Shown here in pieces: positions 13,935-21,224 of a DNA stretch of 31,562 nucleotides; the first letter of the stretch is position 1, and the number at the start of each line of letters is the position of its first letter. Source of the DNA: a bacterium (GTDB lineage Bacteria > UBP15 > UBA6099 > JAJRTR01); assembly GCA_024278215.1 (NCBI GenBank), contig JAJRTR010000021.1:1-31562 (forward strand). The letters run 5' to 3'. The translations under genes and the position numbers were made by a program. A model generated the notes under the pieces. The model worked only from the letters and a program-made list of their open reading frames with translations, did no database searches and was not told the DNA's origin.

Positions 13935-14738
13935 ATGGCTAAAAAAGAAGAGCATGACAAGAAAACAAAATTCGAGGAAGACAACTATTACATATTCACC
14001 GATGGCGCATGCAGCGGGAACCCCGGTCCCGGCGGCTGGAGCGCTGTAATTGTCGGCGGTGGAAGATACATTGAAACCGGCGGCGGCGACTCGAAAACAA
14101 CGAACAACCGGATGGAAATGACTGCTGTCGTCGAATCGTTGAAAGCTGTGCCACGCGGAGAAACGGTTTTCATCTTTACAGACAGTTCATACACAATAAA
14201 CGGCATCACAAAATGGATTCGAGGCTGGAAAACGAAGGGCTGGCGCAAGAAAGACGGGCTGCCTGTGCTGAATGACGATCTGTGGAAGGCGCTCGACCGG
14301 CAGAATGGGCCGAATGTGACATGGCGACACGTGCGCGGCCACAGGGGCAACTACCTGAACGAACGGTGTGACCGCATCGCTGTAGCTTTCTCCACAGGAA
14401 AAGAAATCGACCTCCGCGCAGGGCTACTGTCTGAAATGGACGACTGCGCCGAAGTAATCAGAGCGATAGAAACAGCTTTGTCCTCTCGGGCAGGCGGGGG
14501 CAACCGGAAGAAAAAAACCGTAAAAAAGCGCGTTGCGAATAATCATTGTGGAAAAGTATACCTTTTCGCGTACAGGGGGAAGCTGTACCGTTTTCGCAAC
14601 TGGCCCGCCTGCCGGGCGTTTTCGAGCGGGAAACCGGGTTACACAAAGTCGTGCCGGTCGCGAGCCGAAGAGATCGAATATGCCAAAAAAGTGGGCCTTC
14701 CCGCGGATGCCGTCGATAATGCTGTCGAGAACCCCTGA
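13935..14738 (+). CDS. rnhA: Ribonuclease HI with C-terminal hybrid-binding-like domain
   Basis: This 267-residue enzyme should cut the RNA strand of RNA-DNA hybrids. Its N-terminal RNase H fold (about 18-160) keeps the metal-binding carboxylates: D23 in FTDGACSGNPG, E60 in NNRMEM, D82 in FTDSSY and an Asp in NYLNERCDRIA, plus the RGHRGN loop. A Lys/Arg-rich linker (GGGNRKKKTVKKR) leads to a ~45-residue domain (about 210-255). Its pattern YLFAYRGKLYRF-x2-W-x2-C, then KPGYTKSC and a helix, resembles the caulimovirus viroplasmin/RNase H1 hybrid-binding domain. That domain is usually N-terminal, so this order is unusual. The ATG at 13935, preceded by AAAGGG, is preferred over a GTG at 13920. A CG-rich inverted repeat overlaps the stop. 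Confidence 0.92.
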   Translation: MAKKEEHDKKTKFEEDNYYIFTDGACSGNPGPGGWSAVIVGGGRYIETGGGDSKTTNNRMEMTAVVESLKAVPRGETVFIFTDSSYTINGITKWIRGWKTKGWRKKDGLPVLNDDLWKALDRQNGPNVTWRHVRGHRGNYLNERCDRIAVAFSTGKEIDLRAGLLSEMDDCAEVIRAIETALSSRAGGGNRKKKTVKKRVANNHCGKVYLFAYRGKLYRFRNWPACRAFSSGKPGYTKSCRSRAEEIEYAKKVGLPADAVDNAVENP

Positions 14739-15025
14739 CCGGGGTGAAGAAGATGCGCCTCGCCTGGATTCCAGGACCGCACAAGAGAATAAAAGCCTCT
14801 TCGCTATTTGGTGTGTATAGAAAAATGTAGTGTGCCGGAGGATAACCAAATATTTGCAAAGACCTATGAGTTTTCCGTGCATACCGAAGTTCTTTATGGT
14901 GAACGTGGAGATTTCAGGCCCTGCGTTCCGGGTCGGAGTTCCGGAACGTTGAAAAAACACTTTCTCGTCCAGCCAATAGCTGAAATCCTGCTTCGGCTGA
15001 AAACGCACAAGTTCAGTAAAACTAC
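14739..15025. other. Non-coding stretch between rnhA and the complete MITE
   Basis: No gene is credible here. Small inverted repeats can be seen: CCTGG/CCAGG at 14763-14775, and TATTTGGT (14805-14812) with ACCAAATA (14845-14852). A long minus-strand reading frame that covers part of this region and the 3' end of rnhA has no recognisable features. Confidence 0.5.
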
Positions 15026-15203
15026 GAGCCAATTGCAAAATTATGTTCGTAGCGAGGTCGAGCGAAATTGTACAGAGCAAGGCGGATGTGTAAAATCCTA
15101 TCAGGCGTACTTGTAAAGTACGTCGAAGACGATTTCGCGCCGACAACGCAGCTATGGACAATAGCAGCCGACCGCGGCAGAATCAGAATTTTTCAATTGG
15201 CTC
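15026..15203. mobile_element. Complete 178-bp MITE-like element
   Basis: Terminal inverted repeats of 17 bp (GAGCCAATTGCAAAATT at 15026-15042 and its complement at 15187-15203) match at 16 of 17 positions. The direct repeat CTAC flanks both ends (15022-15025 and 15204-15207), as a target duplication would. Inside are CGTACTT-gta-AAGTACG (15106-15122) and the 48-bp right-end block found alone at 10930 and 24221. There is no coding capacity, so it would need a transposase supplied in trans. Confidence 0.75.
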
Positions 15204-15223
15204 CTACAAATATCCTTTTGTTA

Positions 15224-16576
15224 TCAGACCAATAACTTACCGGCAATCGTTTCAGCCGCCGCGCCGATACTCATCGTTTCACTCCTGCGGGTGTCGAGTT
15301 CGCGAACCTCGGCATTATCCGGGTCGCCCGCCCTGAGAATGACACCGAACGCCGCGCTCCGTTTTTGCGCCAGTTGCATTGTTTTTCCGACAGTTCCGCC
15401 AGTCAGGGCAACGTCGACTTTTAGTTTTTTCGCCCTTAATGTTTCGCCGGCGGCGATTAGAGCACGTCCGCTCACGCCCGTTCCATCGGCACAAACGACG
15501 ACATCGATTCCCGATTGGTTTTCGGGCAACATTCCACGCTCTTTCATCAGCACAAGTATGCGCTCGAAGCCGATGCTGAAGCCAGTTGCCGGAATATCCC
15601 TGTTGCCGCAGAACATGCCGACAAGCCTGTCGTAGCGTCCGCCGCCCGCAAGTGAGAATCCCACATCGGGATGCGTGATCTCGAATATCGGGCCGGTGTA
15701 ATAGTCCATGCCGCGCACGAGAAATGGATCGAAAACTATGTCTATCTCCGCAACGCCCTCGCACAAATCGAGTATCTCCTCGATGCGGCCGATCAGCGCG
15801 TCCGCATCTTCGCCGCTGACTGCTTCGCGCATGGCCGCTATGCGCCCCTCACTGTTCGCGGCTTCTGTCGACTTGTAGAACGCGCTCAGATTCTGCGCGG
15901 TTTCGCCGGACGCGCCTGTCTTTTGTAATTCTTCGCACACGCCGCCGATGCCGAGCTTATCGAGCTTGTCGACCAATCTGCAACCTTCGCCAAGCAGGTT
16001 TTCAGGCAGGCCCATTGCGCCGAGCAGCAGAGGCGCGAGCGGCCTGTTGTTTATTCTCAGCGTGAGCCCTTCACCGAATCCGATTCTTTTCAGGCATGTA
16101 GCTGTAGCGCAAATAACATCAGCTTCCGCCATCATCGAATCCGAACCGATGACATCCACATCGCACTGCACGAATTCCCTGAAACGACCGAACTGAGGCC
16201 GGTCGGCGCGCCACACAGGCGCAATGTGGTATCTTTTGAACACAGGCGGCAGTTCGTTCAGATGCGCCGCCACAAAGCGGGCGAAAGGTACCGTAAGGTC
16301 GAAGCGCAGTCCCATATCGGCAAGCCTTGCCCAATCCTGCGCTCCGATAGCCTTCGACAGCTTATTGCCGCGTTTGAGCACTTTAAACATCAGCTTTTCG
16401 TTTTCGCCGCCGCCCTTGCCCTCGAGCACGTCCACATTCTCTACAACCGGCGTGTCGATGGGTTGATAGCCGTACTGCTCATAAGTCTCCGATATAATGC
16501 GCTTCAGGTACTCGCGTGCCTTAAAATCGTCAGGCATCAGGTCCCTGAATCCCTTTGGTGGTTGTATCCTGCTCAC
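15224..16576 (-). CDS. hisS: Histidine--tRNA ligase
   Basis: This 450-residue class II synthetase charges tRNA-His. Motif 2 lies in YHIAPVWRADRPQFGRFREF. The histidine-specific signatures are LRFDLTVPFARFVA and RGMDYYTGPIFEI, with motif 3 in ATGFSIGFERI. The C-terminal anticodon-binding domain spans about 350-450. The LRFDLTVP...PVWRADRP form is the longer type shared with many archaea and eukaryotes and with a subset of bacteria. The GTG at 16576 is chosen because AGCAGG lies 8 bp before it and the protein then starts close to QPPKGFRD; the frame is open 14 codons further upstream. The stop is 20 bp from the end of the complete MITE. It follows thrS on the same strand after a 181-bp gap. Confidence 0.95.
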   Translation of the reverse strand: MSRIQPPKGFRDLMPDDFKAREYLKRIISETYEQYGYQPIDTPVVENVDVLEGKGGGENEKLMFKVLKRGNKLSKAIGAQDWARLADMGLRFDLTVPFARFVAAHLNELPPVFKRYHIAPVWRADRPQFGRFREFVQCDVDVIGSDSMMAEADVICATATCLKRIGFGEGLTLRINNRPLAPLLLGAMGLPENLLGEGCRLVDKLDKLGIGGVCEELQKTGASGETAQNLSAFYKSTEAANSEGRIAAMREAVSGEDADALIGRIEEILDLCEGVAEIDIVFDPFLVRGMDYYTGPIFEITHPDVGFSLAGGGRYDRLVGMFCGNRDIPATGFSIGFERILVLMKERGMLPENQSGIDVVVCADGTGVSGRALIAAGETLRAKKLKVDVALTGGTVGKTMQLAQKRSAAFGVILRAGDPDNAEVRELDTRRSETMSIGAAAETIAGKLLV

Positions 16577-16671
16577 TATGATAACCTGCTTCTGTGGTAT
16601 TAGTTTACAACATTCCACTTCCGTATTGTGCTTGTACCGTCAGACACAGCAACATCCGCGTGCCGTGCATA

Positions 16672-16699
16672 AACCCGCATATTTCACAAATGCGGGTTA
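16672..16699. repeat. REP-like palindrome, copy 4
   Basis: AACCCGCAT-atttcacaa-ATGCGGGTT is a perfect 9-bp stem, the best preserved copy of the family. It lies 59 bp after the thrS stop and upstream of hisS. On the minus strand it is followed by a few T residues, so a weak terminator role is possible. Confidence 0.7.
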
Positions 16700-16757
16700 A
16701 ATTATTTTTGTTCCGGCGCTAATATCCTGTAGCCGGCCGGCAACGCAACATAAAACA

Positions 16758-18653
16758 TCAACCGTGAAAAATCGGTCTCTTGCTGACAAGTCGCGGCATG
16801 GGAATCCGCCGGAACGGCATCCCCTTGGACTCCGTGTGTATGCGATCGACCAGTTCGTCGAATGTCATTTTCTGTTGTTTGCCCGTCTCGCGTATGCGCA
16901 CCATCAGTTCGCCCGAATCAATCTCCTTCTGCCCGATTACAAGCACGTAAGGTATCCACTCGCGCTCGGAGTTGCGTATCTTTTTACTTACTGTGTCGGG
17001 CCTGTCGTCGAGGTCGCAGCGTATATTCGCCCTGTTGAACCTGTCGCATAGTCCGGTGGCGTATTCGAGGAATTCGTCTTTCACGGGGCAGAGCCGCACC
17101 TGCGTTGGTGCAAGCCATACCGGGAACATTGCCGGTTTTCCCTGGTTTATATCTATTGCGATATTCTCGAGGATCGTGCATAGAGTGCGCTCGATACTGC
17201 CGAAACTCGACGCGTGCAGAATCACCGGCACAGGGTGCTTTTTTCCGTCGTCGTCAACATAGCCGATGTCGAAGCGCTCGCCGTCTTTAACATCCCACTG
17301 CACCGTGGACACCTGTATATTGCTTTCGTCCTCGGTGATGCTCTGGAATTCGTTTTTGATCGCGTAATAATGCGTCATCTCCGGCATAAGTTTGAAGAAA
17401 GACGGAACCTTCATTGTTTTACATATACCGAGCAGCCACTCCTTGTTGTCCTCGTAGAAGTCGATCGTGCCCTCCCAGCCCAGCACCCAGCGACCCCGCG
17501 CGATGATGTCGTCCATCAGGCGCTGGAAAAGATAGCAGAGATCTTCGAATTCTTTTTTCGCCTCATCTGTTGTCGCGCAGGCCGCGTGCATGTCCGTCAT
17601 CATGAAGTTGCGCACACGCTTGAGACCGCTCACCTCGCCCTCCTGCTCGTTGCGGAAGCACGTGGCCTCCTCGTAGACCTTCAGGGGCGACTGCTTATGC
17701 GAGAAGCGGACCTTCTGCATGAATGGAAAGCCGAGCGGGTCGGAAGCGTAGCGCAGATAGCAGACGCCGCGCCCGCCGTCGACTTTGTAGTCGCGCTCGT
17801 GGAACTCGCCCATCAGCTCGCCTACTATATTATTGTCGCCTCGAATAATCAGCGGGTTCTTCATCTCCATCGCGCCCCATTCATGTGCCAGCATCCCGGC
17901 ATATTCCAGGATAAGTTTCTGGATGAAGAGCCCCTTCGGATACCATTTATAATGTCCCTTTTCCGACGCGTCGCAGTAGTCGACAAGCTCGAGACGCTGC
18001 ATGAATTCGATATGTTTAGGCGCGCGCGTCGTGTCCACGCCTTTGCCGAATTCGTTCGAAACAAATCGTTTGAGAAGTTTGTACACCGGCTTTTTTTTCT
18101 TGAAAATCGCGTTCTTTTTGAATTTGTCCGGCGTTACTTCATATTCGTTGCCTTCGATGTCCACGCAGATAAATTTTGTAAACTTGTCGCCCCTGACCTC
18201 ATCTTCGGACTTCTCCGCCTTTGCTTCTTCCTCATCAATAGAAAAGAAACCGCTCCATTCGGACAGAGGATGTCCCTTTGCGGAAACTTCGAATGCCTTG
18301 TACCAGCCGAACGGCGCACGCACCACCTCCAGTTTTTCCGCAAGCATCTTCTTAGCGTTTTTCAGCACAGAAAGCGCGGTGCGCGGCGACGAAGGGTCCT
18401 GTGTCAGGTGCACATAAGGATAAACAATAACCTTTTTAACCTTTAGTGTCTCCGCTCTCTTGAGTGTGTCGTCAATAAGCTTCCGCGTTACGACAAGAGG
18501 CGCGGCCTCGTCTGCTTTTTCAACGCCCACATAAACTACAATACAATCTTCTTCGAGACTGAATTCCGTCTGCGAAATCGATTCCGCCCCTTTCATGGCT
18601 TTTTCTGTCGCCTTGAATCGAAAATAATTTGTGTGTATACCAAGTGTCCTCAT
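16758..18653 (-). CDS. thrS: Threonine--tRNA ligase, archaeal type
   Basis: This 631-residue class II synthetase charges tRNA-Thr. Its N-terminus (MRTLGIHTNYFRFKATEKAM, domain to about 145) matches the archaeal ThrRS editing domain with D-aminoacyl-tRNA deacylase-like fold, not the TGS and N2 domains of bacterial ThrRS. The catalytic core has motif 2 in CFRNEQEGEVSGLKRVRNFM, zinc-site candidates including Cys and His in that region, and motif 3 near ILHASSFGSIERTL. The anticodon-binding domain starts at FPVWLAPTQVRLCPV. GGGGAG before the ATG and a TATAAT promoter upstream support the start. The surroundings are clearly bacterial, so this is most simply an old transfer from archaea, or an archaeal-type ThrRS typical of this lineage. 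No bacterial-type thrS is visible in the window. Confidence 0.93.
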   Translation of the reverse strand: MRTLGIHTNYFRFKATEKAMKGAESISQTEFSLEEDCIVVYVGVEKADEAAPLVVTRKLIDDTLKRAETLKVKKVIVYPYVHLTQDPSSPRTALSVLKNAKKMLAEKLEVVRAPFGWYKAFEVSAKGHPLSEWSGFFSIDEEEAKAEKSEDEVRGDKFTKFICVDIEGNEYEVTPDKFKKNAIFKKKKPVYKLLKRFVSNEFGKGVDTTRAPKHIEFMQRLELVDYCDASEKGHYKWYPKGLFIQKLILEYAGMLAHEWGAMEMKNPLIIRGDNNIVGELMGEFHERDYKVDGGRGVCYLRYASDPLGFPFMQKVRFSHKQSPLKVYEEATCFRNEQEGEVSGLKRVRNFMMTDMHAACATTDEAKKEFEDLCYLFQRLMDDIIARGRWVLGWEGTIDFYEDNKEWLLGICKTMKVPSFFKLMPEMTHYYAIKNEFQSITEDESNIQVSTVQWDVKDGERFDIGYVDDDGKKHPVPVILHASSFGSIERTLCTILENIAIDINQGKPAMFPVWLAPTQVRLCPVKDEFLEYATGLCDRFNRANIRCDLDDRPDTVSKKIRNSEREWIPYVLVIGQKEIDSGELMVRIRETGKQQKMTFDELVDRIHTESKGMPFRRIPMPRLVSKRPIFHG

Positions 18654-18709
18654 GTTGAATCTCCCCGCGCCGGCCGCATCGCGCCCACCGATAATTAAAA
18701 CAGTGAAGA

Positions 18710-18738
18710 ATTATACAACTTTTGTTTTGTATCCTCAA
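18710..18738 (-). promoter_or_regulatory. Sigma70-type promoter of thrS
   Basis: On the minus strand, TTGAGG (18738-18733) and TATAAT (18715-18710) are separated by 17 bp. The leader to the thrS ATG is about 50 nt. Confidence 0.6.
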
Positions 18739-18822
18739 ACAAACGCGGGGGCCGCCGCAACGCAGTGGAATGGGCATTCTTCCGGTTTTCCGGATTTCTT
18801 TGTGAGAAATCCGGTCTAAACT

Positions 18823-18912
18823 CAATACCGGTCACTTAAAGCGATAAAGAATCATAATATCATGATAAACACTGACTTTTGAGCATCTATATTACTTGAG
18901 TGACTGGTATTG
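18823..18912. mobile_element. 90-bp MITE-like element with 11-bp flanking direct repeats
   Basis: Terminal inverted repeats CAATACCGGTCACTTAA (18823-18839) and the complement of 18896-18912 match at 15 of 17 positions. GGTCTAAACTC occurs at 18813-18823 and again at 18913-18923, exactly 100 bp apart, which looks like a target-site duplication. The interior is AT-rich, with ATCAT...ATGAT, and non-coding. The ends match those of the element at 21094-21218. Confidence 0.7.
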
Positions 18913-18933
18913 GGTCTAAACTCTTAAACCCCG

Positions 18934-19005
18934 TGTGCCGTGCTCAAACCGCATTTGTTTGGGCACGAAAATGCGACCTTTTTGGTTCCGGCTACGCCGT
19001 GTTGG
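18934..19005 (+). repeat. 72-bp structured repeat, copy 2
   Basis: It aligns without gaps to 12656-12727. The 10-bp stem (18940-18949 with 18957-18966) has one G-U pair. Three pairs that differ from copy 1 all stay paired. The loop CGCATTT (18950-18956) again complements AAATGCG at 18969-18975. The block ends 2 bp from the stop of the FapA-family gene and could serve as its 3' end structure. Confidence 0.65.
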
Positions 19006-19007
19006 GT

Positions 19008-20978
19008 TTAAATCTTTGTTCTTACTATCTTTTTTTTCTCTGTGTCAATTCGGAATATACATTTTCTTACTGTTGATTCTATTCGCTCGGAATAGCCGCC
19101 GACTTTTATAAAGACTCCGGGATTTACCTTGTCGTAGGCTGCGACCCTGAACGGCAACGACATTTTCTCGACAGCTTCACGTGCTTTCTTGACTTTCGCG
19201 CCGCGAAGTTTTGTTTTTTCCGACAGTACATCGAAAGCCATAATCAGTTTTTTGTACATAAGGGCTTCCTCGCGCGATATCTTCGACACTTTCGCCCTGC
19301 TCCTGAGCGCGGCAATCTGTTTTGTGATTGCCGCGTGGCTGTTCACCAGATGGACAAATTCCTGCGCCGAGTGTTCGAAACGCACCCTGACTGCAAATGG
19401 AACACCCGCCTCGATGCTTGTCCGAGCAGGCGGCATCGAACCGAATATCTGCAATTCGACATCACCGGCAGCCACCACTCGACCGCCGGCAATAAAGCAT
19501 TTGTTGCCATTCATCGACATGACATTCGCCCCGGATATCAATTGTACCTGGCTGGCGCCGTCATGCAGATAAATGCTTCCGCCCGCAAGCAATCTCGACT
19601 TTTCAACTCCCCCCAGGTACATGTCTCCGCCGGACTGTACTTTGCTTTTCACGCAATTCCTGACATATCCGTCGACCCGCAACTTGCCGCCTGCGATGAC
19701 TTCCGCGCTCTGGATGTCGCCGTCTACCAGAATATGATGCCCGGCTACAATTGCGCTTCCGGCGGCGACATTGCCCCTGACATGCACAATGCCCGGATAG
19801 TCTATCTTTCTGCCCGGCACTGTCTTTTTCTCTATCTCCATACATTCGACAACACAGTAGGCGTCCTTCATTCTGCTGACATAGCCGTCGATTGTTGAAA
19901 ACAGTTTCAGTCCGTCGTCGCTGAGCCGTGTGTTATCTCCCGCAACGAGTTCGATGTCGCTTCCTTCGGGCGCGGGTACCGGCTCATCCAGTACGTTTCT
20001 ACCCCTGACACCTTTTCCCGGCGGTGTTTTTTCCACGATAAGCTGGTCCCTGGCTACTTTGAACAGTATCTGATTTTCCTGTGCGCCGTCTTTGAAAAGT
20101 TCCTTGATTTTCGCGGAGGGCCCGGTCAACGGTGGTTCGCCCGACGCGATTTTTATTACGGTTGTGTTGAAGATTCTGCTCGGAACACGCCTGTGCAGCA
20201 TCGGCTCGATCCCGAACTGGATGCCGTGCTGAGCAAGCAGGCCGTGGAAAAAAGCTTCGTCGTGATCGGGCTGCTTGCGTATGCCCGGAATGATGGCCAG
20301 AGCGGCTTCCATGTTGTTTTTCCTGAATTTGACTTCATAGCGCCATTCGTCGTAGTCGTGGTCACGCACTTCGACAACCCCGTTCGATAGTCCCGCCAGT
20401 CCGGGCATGGCGGATATTAAAGACAATCCGTCTTCAGAGATCCGCAGGTTGTTTCCGTACTCGAACTGCAAGTCCGCGCCGGCTTTGGGCTTTATGCGGC
20501 GGCCACGAACCGTGTAGCCCGGCACTCCGGGTGTCGCAGGTTTTTTCTCAAGCACAGGCTGGTCGAGGTCGACTTCAACACCTGTCACGATTCTCTGGCC
20601 GGGAAAGTTTTTCGCCATCTCAGGTGTCATGAATTCTTCCAGTTCCACAAGTGGCGTTATCTCGGCATCCGTCCCGTCCTCGGGTGCGAAACCCTCGGCT
20701 ATCAGTATTTTTTCATTTATTCTCCTGTTTTCGACGATGTCCGTTATCTGGTCATAAAATATGTTGATGCGTACACCTTTTTTAAAGATTTTACTTATGA
20801 TGTCGAACTCCGTGATGCCGCATTCCCTGTCGACAGCGATTACTTTAACATACGCTTCCATTGCGCCGCGTGCCACCTCGCATTGCACGCTGAATGTTTT
20901 CTTTTTCGACTCGACAGGTAGTGTGTCGACCCTGAAGAGAGCTTCCTGTTGTTTTTTTATCAACTCTTTTTTCAGCAT
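19008..20978 (-). CDS. FapA/DUF342-family protein with duplicated N-terminal unit
   Basis: The 656-residue product belongs to the FapA (DUF342) family, whose molecular role is poorly known; members are found near flagellar, surface and signalling genes. Two successive units of about 170 residues have the same layout: a GI-containing helix, a short Gly-Pro segment (AEGFAPEDGTDA, then ASGEPPLTGPSA), then EKxPxxxGVxG and GxNxRxSxDGLxLxS. A bactofilin-like Gly-rich beta-helix (VHVRGNVAAGSAIVAG onwards, about 415-540) follows, then a Lys-rich helical tail. The ATG at 20978 is chosen because GGAGG lies just before it; a TTG at 21020 is the only upstream alternative. It follows the HD-GYP gene on the same strand across a 247-bp gap filled by repeats, so the two may once have been closer. 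Confidence 0.85.
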   Translation of the reverse strand: MLKKELIKKQQEALFRVDTLPVESKKKTFSVQCEVARGAMEAYVKVIAVDRECGITEFDIISKIFKKGVRINIFYDQITDIVENRRINEKILIAEGFAPEDGTDAEITPLVELEEFMTPEMAKNFPGQRIVTGVEVDLDQPVLEKKPATPGVPGYTVRGRRIKPKAGADLQFEYGNNLRISEDGLSLISAMPGLAGLSNGVVEVRDHDYDEWRYEVKFRKNNMEAALAIIPGIRKQPDHDEAFFHGLLAQHGIQFGIEPMLHRRVPSRIFNTTVIKIASGEPPLTGPSAKIKELFKDGAQENQILFKVARDQLIVEKTPPGKGVRGRNVLDEPVPAPEGSDIELVAGDNTRLSDDGLKLFSTIDGYVSRMKDAYCVVECMEIEKKTVPGRKIDYPGIVHVRGNVAAGSAIVAGHHILVDGDIQSAEVIAGGKLRVDGYVRNCVKSKVQSGGDMYLGGVEKSRLLAGGSIYLHDGASQVQLISGANVMSMNGNKCFIAGGRVVAAGDVELQIFGSMPPARTSIEAGVPFAVRVRFEHSAQEFVHLVNSHAAITKQIAALRSRAKVSKISREEALMYKKLIMAFDVLSEKTKLRGAKVKKAREAVEKMSLPFRVAAYDKVNPGVFIKVGGYSERIESTVRKCIFRIDTEKKKIVRTKI

Positions 20979-21062
20979 TTCGTCCTCCGGCTCGAGTTTG
21001 CGAACCAGTGTTTCCCCCAATCACCTGAACATTTCCTGATATGGCAACTCTAAAAATCGCTT

Positions 21063-21089
21063 AACCGCATTGGTGAAATATGCGGGCTA
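21063..21089. repeat. REP-like palindrome, copy 5
   Basis: ACCGCAT-tggtgaaat-ATGCGGGCT is in inverted orientation relative to copies 2-4. Without the adjacent MITE at 21094-21218 it would lie about 10 bp from the HD-GYP stop, which suggests that the MITE inserted between the gene and its palindrome. Confidence 0.6.
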
Positions 21090-21093
21090 AATA

Positions 21094-21218
21094 CAATACT
21101 GTTTACTTAAGGTCATGCCCGGCCACAGGCGGGACGCCTGTGCTACTGTATCTCACAGCATCGCGGCAGTACGACAGGCGTCTCGCCTGTCGTAAAAAGC
21201 ATTAAGTAAACGGTACTG
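21094..21218. mobile_element. 125-bp MITE-like element with two hairpins
   Basis: Terminal inverted repeats CAATACTGTTTACTTAA (21094-21110) and the complement of 21202-21218 match at 15 of 17 positions and resemble those of the 90-bp element at 18823. Inside are CACAGGCG-gga-CGCCTGTG and ACGACAGGCG-tct-CGCCTGTCGT, both perfect stems. Flanks share GCTAAATA (imperfectly placed), a possible target duplication. There is no coding capacity. Confidence 0.7.
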
Positions 21219-21224
21219 GGGCTG

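Larger units (their letters stand above)
18654..19007. other. 354-bp gene-free region between thrS and the FapA-family gene
   Basis: It contains the thrS promoter, a 90-bp MITE-like element with an 11-bp flanking direct repeat, and copy 2 of the 72-bp structured repeat. These are listed separately. I see no gene in it. Confidence 0.7.

Noticed and set aside
14424-15161. 245-codon minus-strand reading frame over the rnhA end and the MITE
   Set aside because: It overlaps rnhA antisense and crosses the MITE boundary; no motif, no ribosome binding site.
17214-18446. 410-codon plus-strand reading frame inside thrS
   Set aside because: It is a shadow of the thrS gene on the opposite strand. Its composition (His/Arg/Val/Leu-rich, no domain) reflects the synthetase codon usage.
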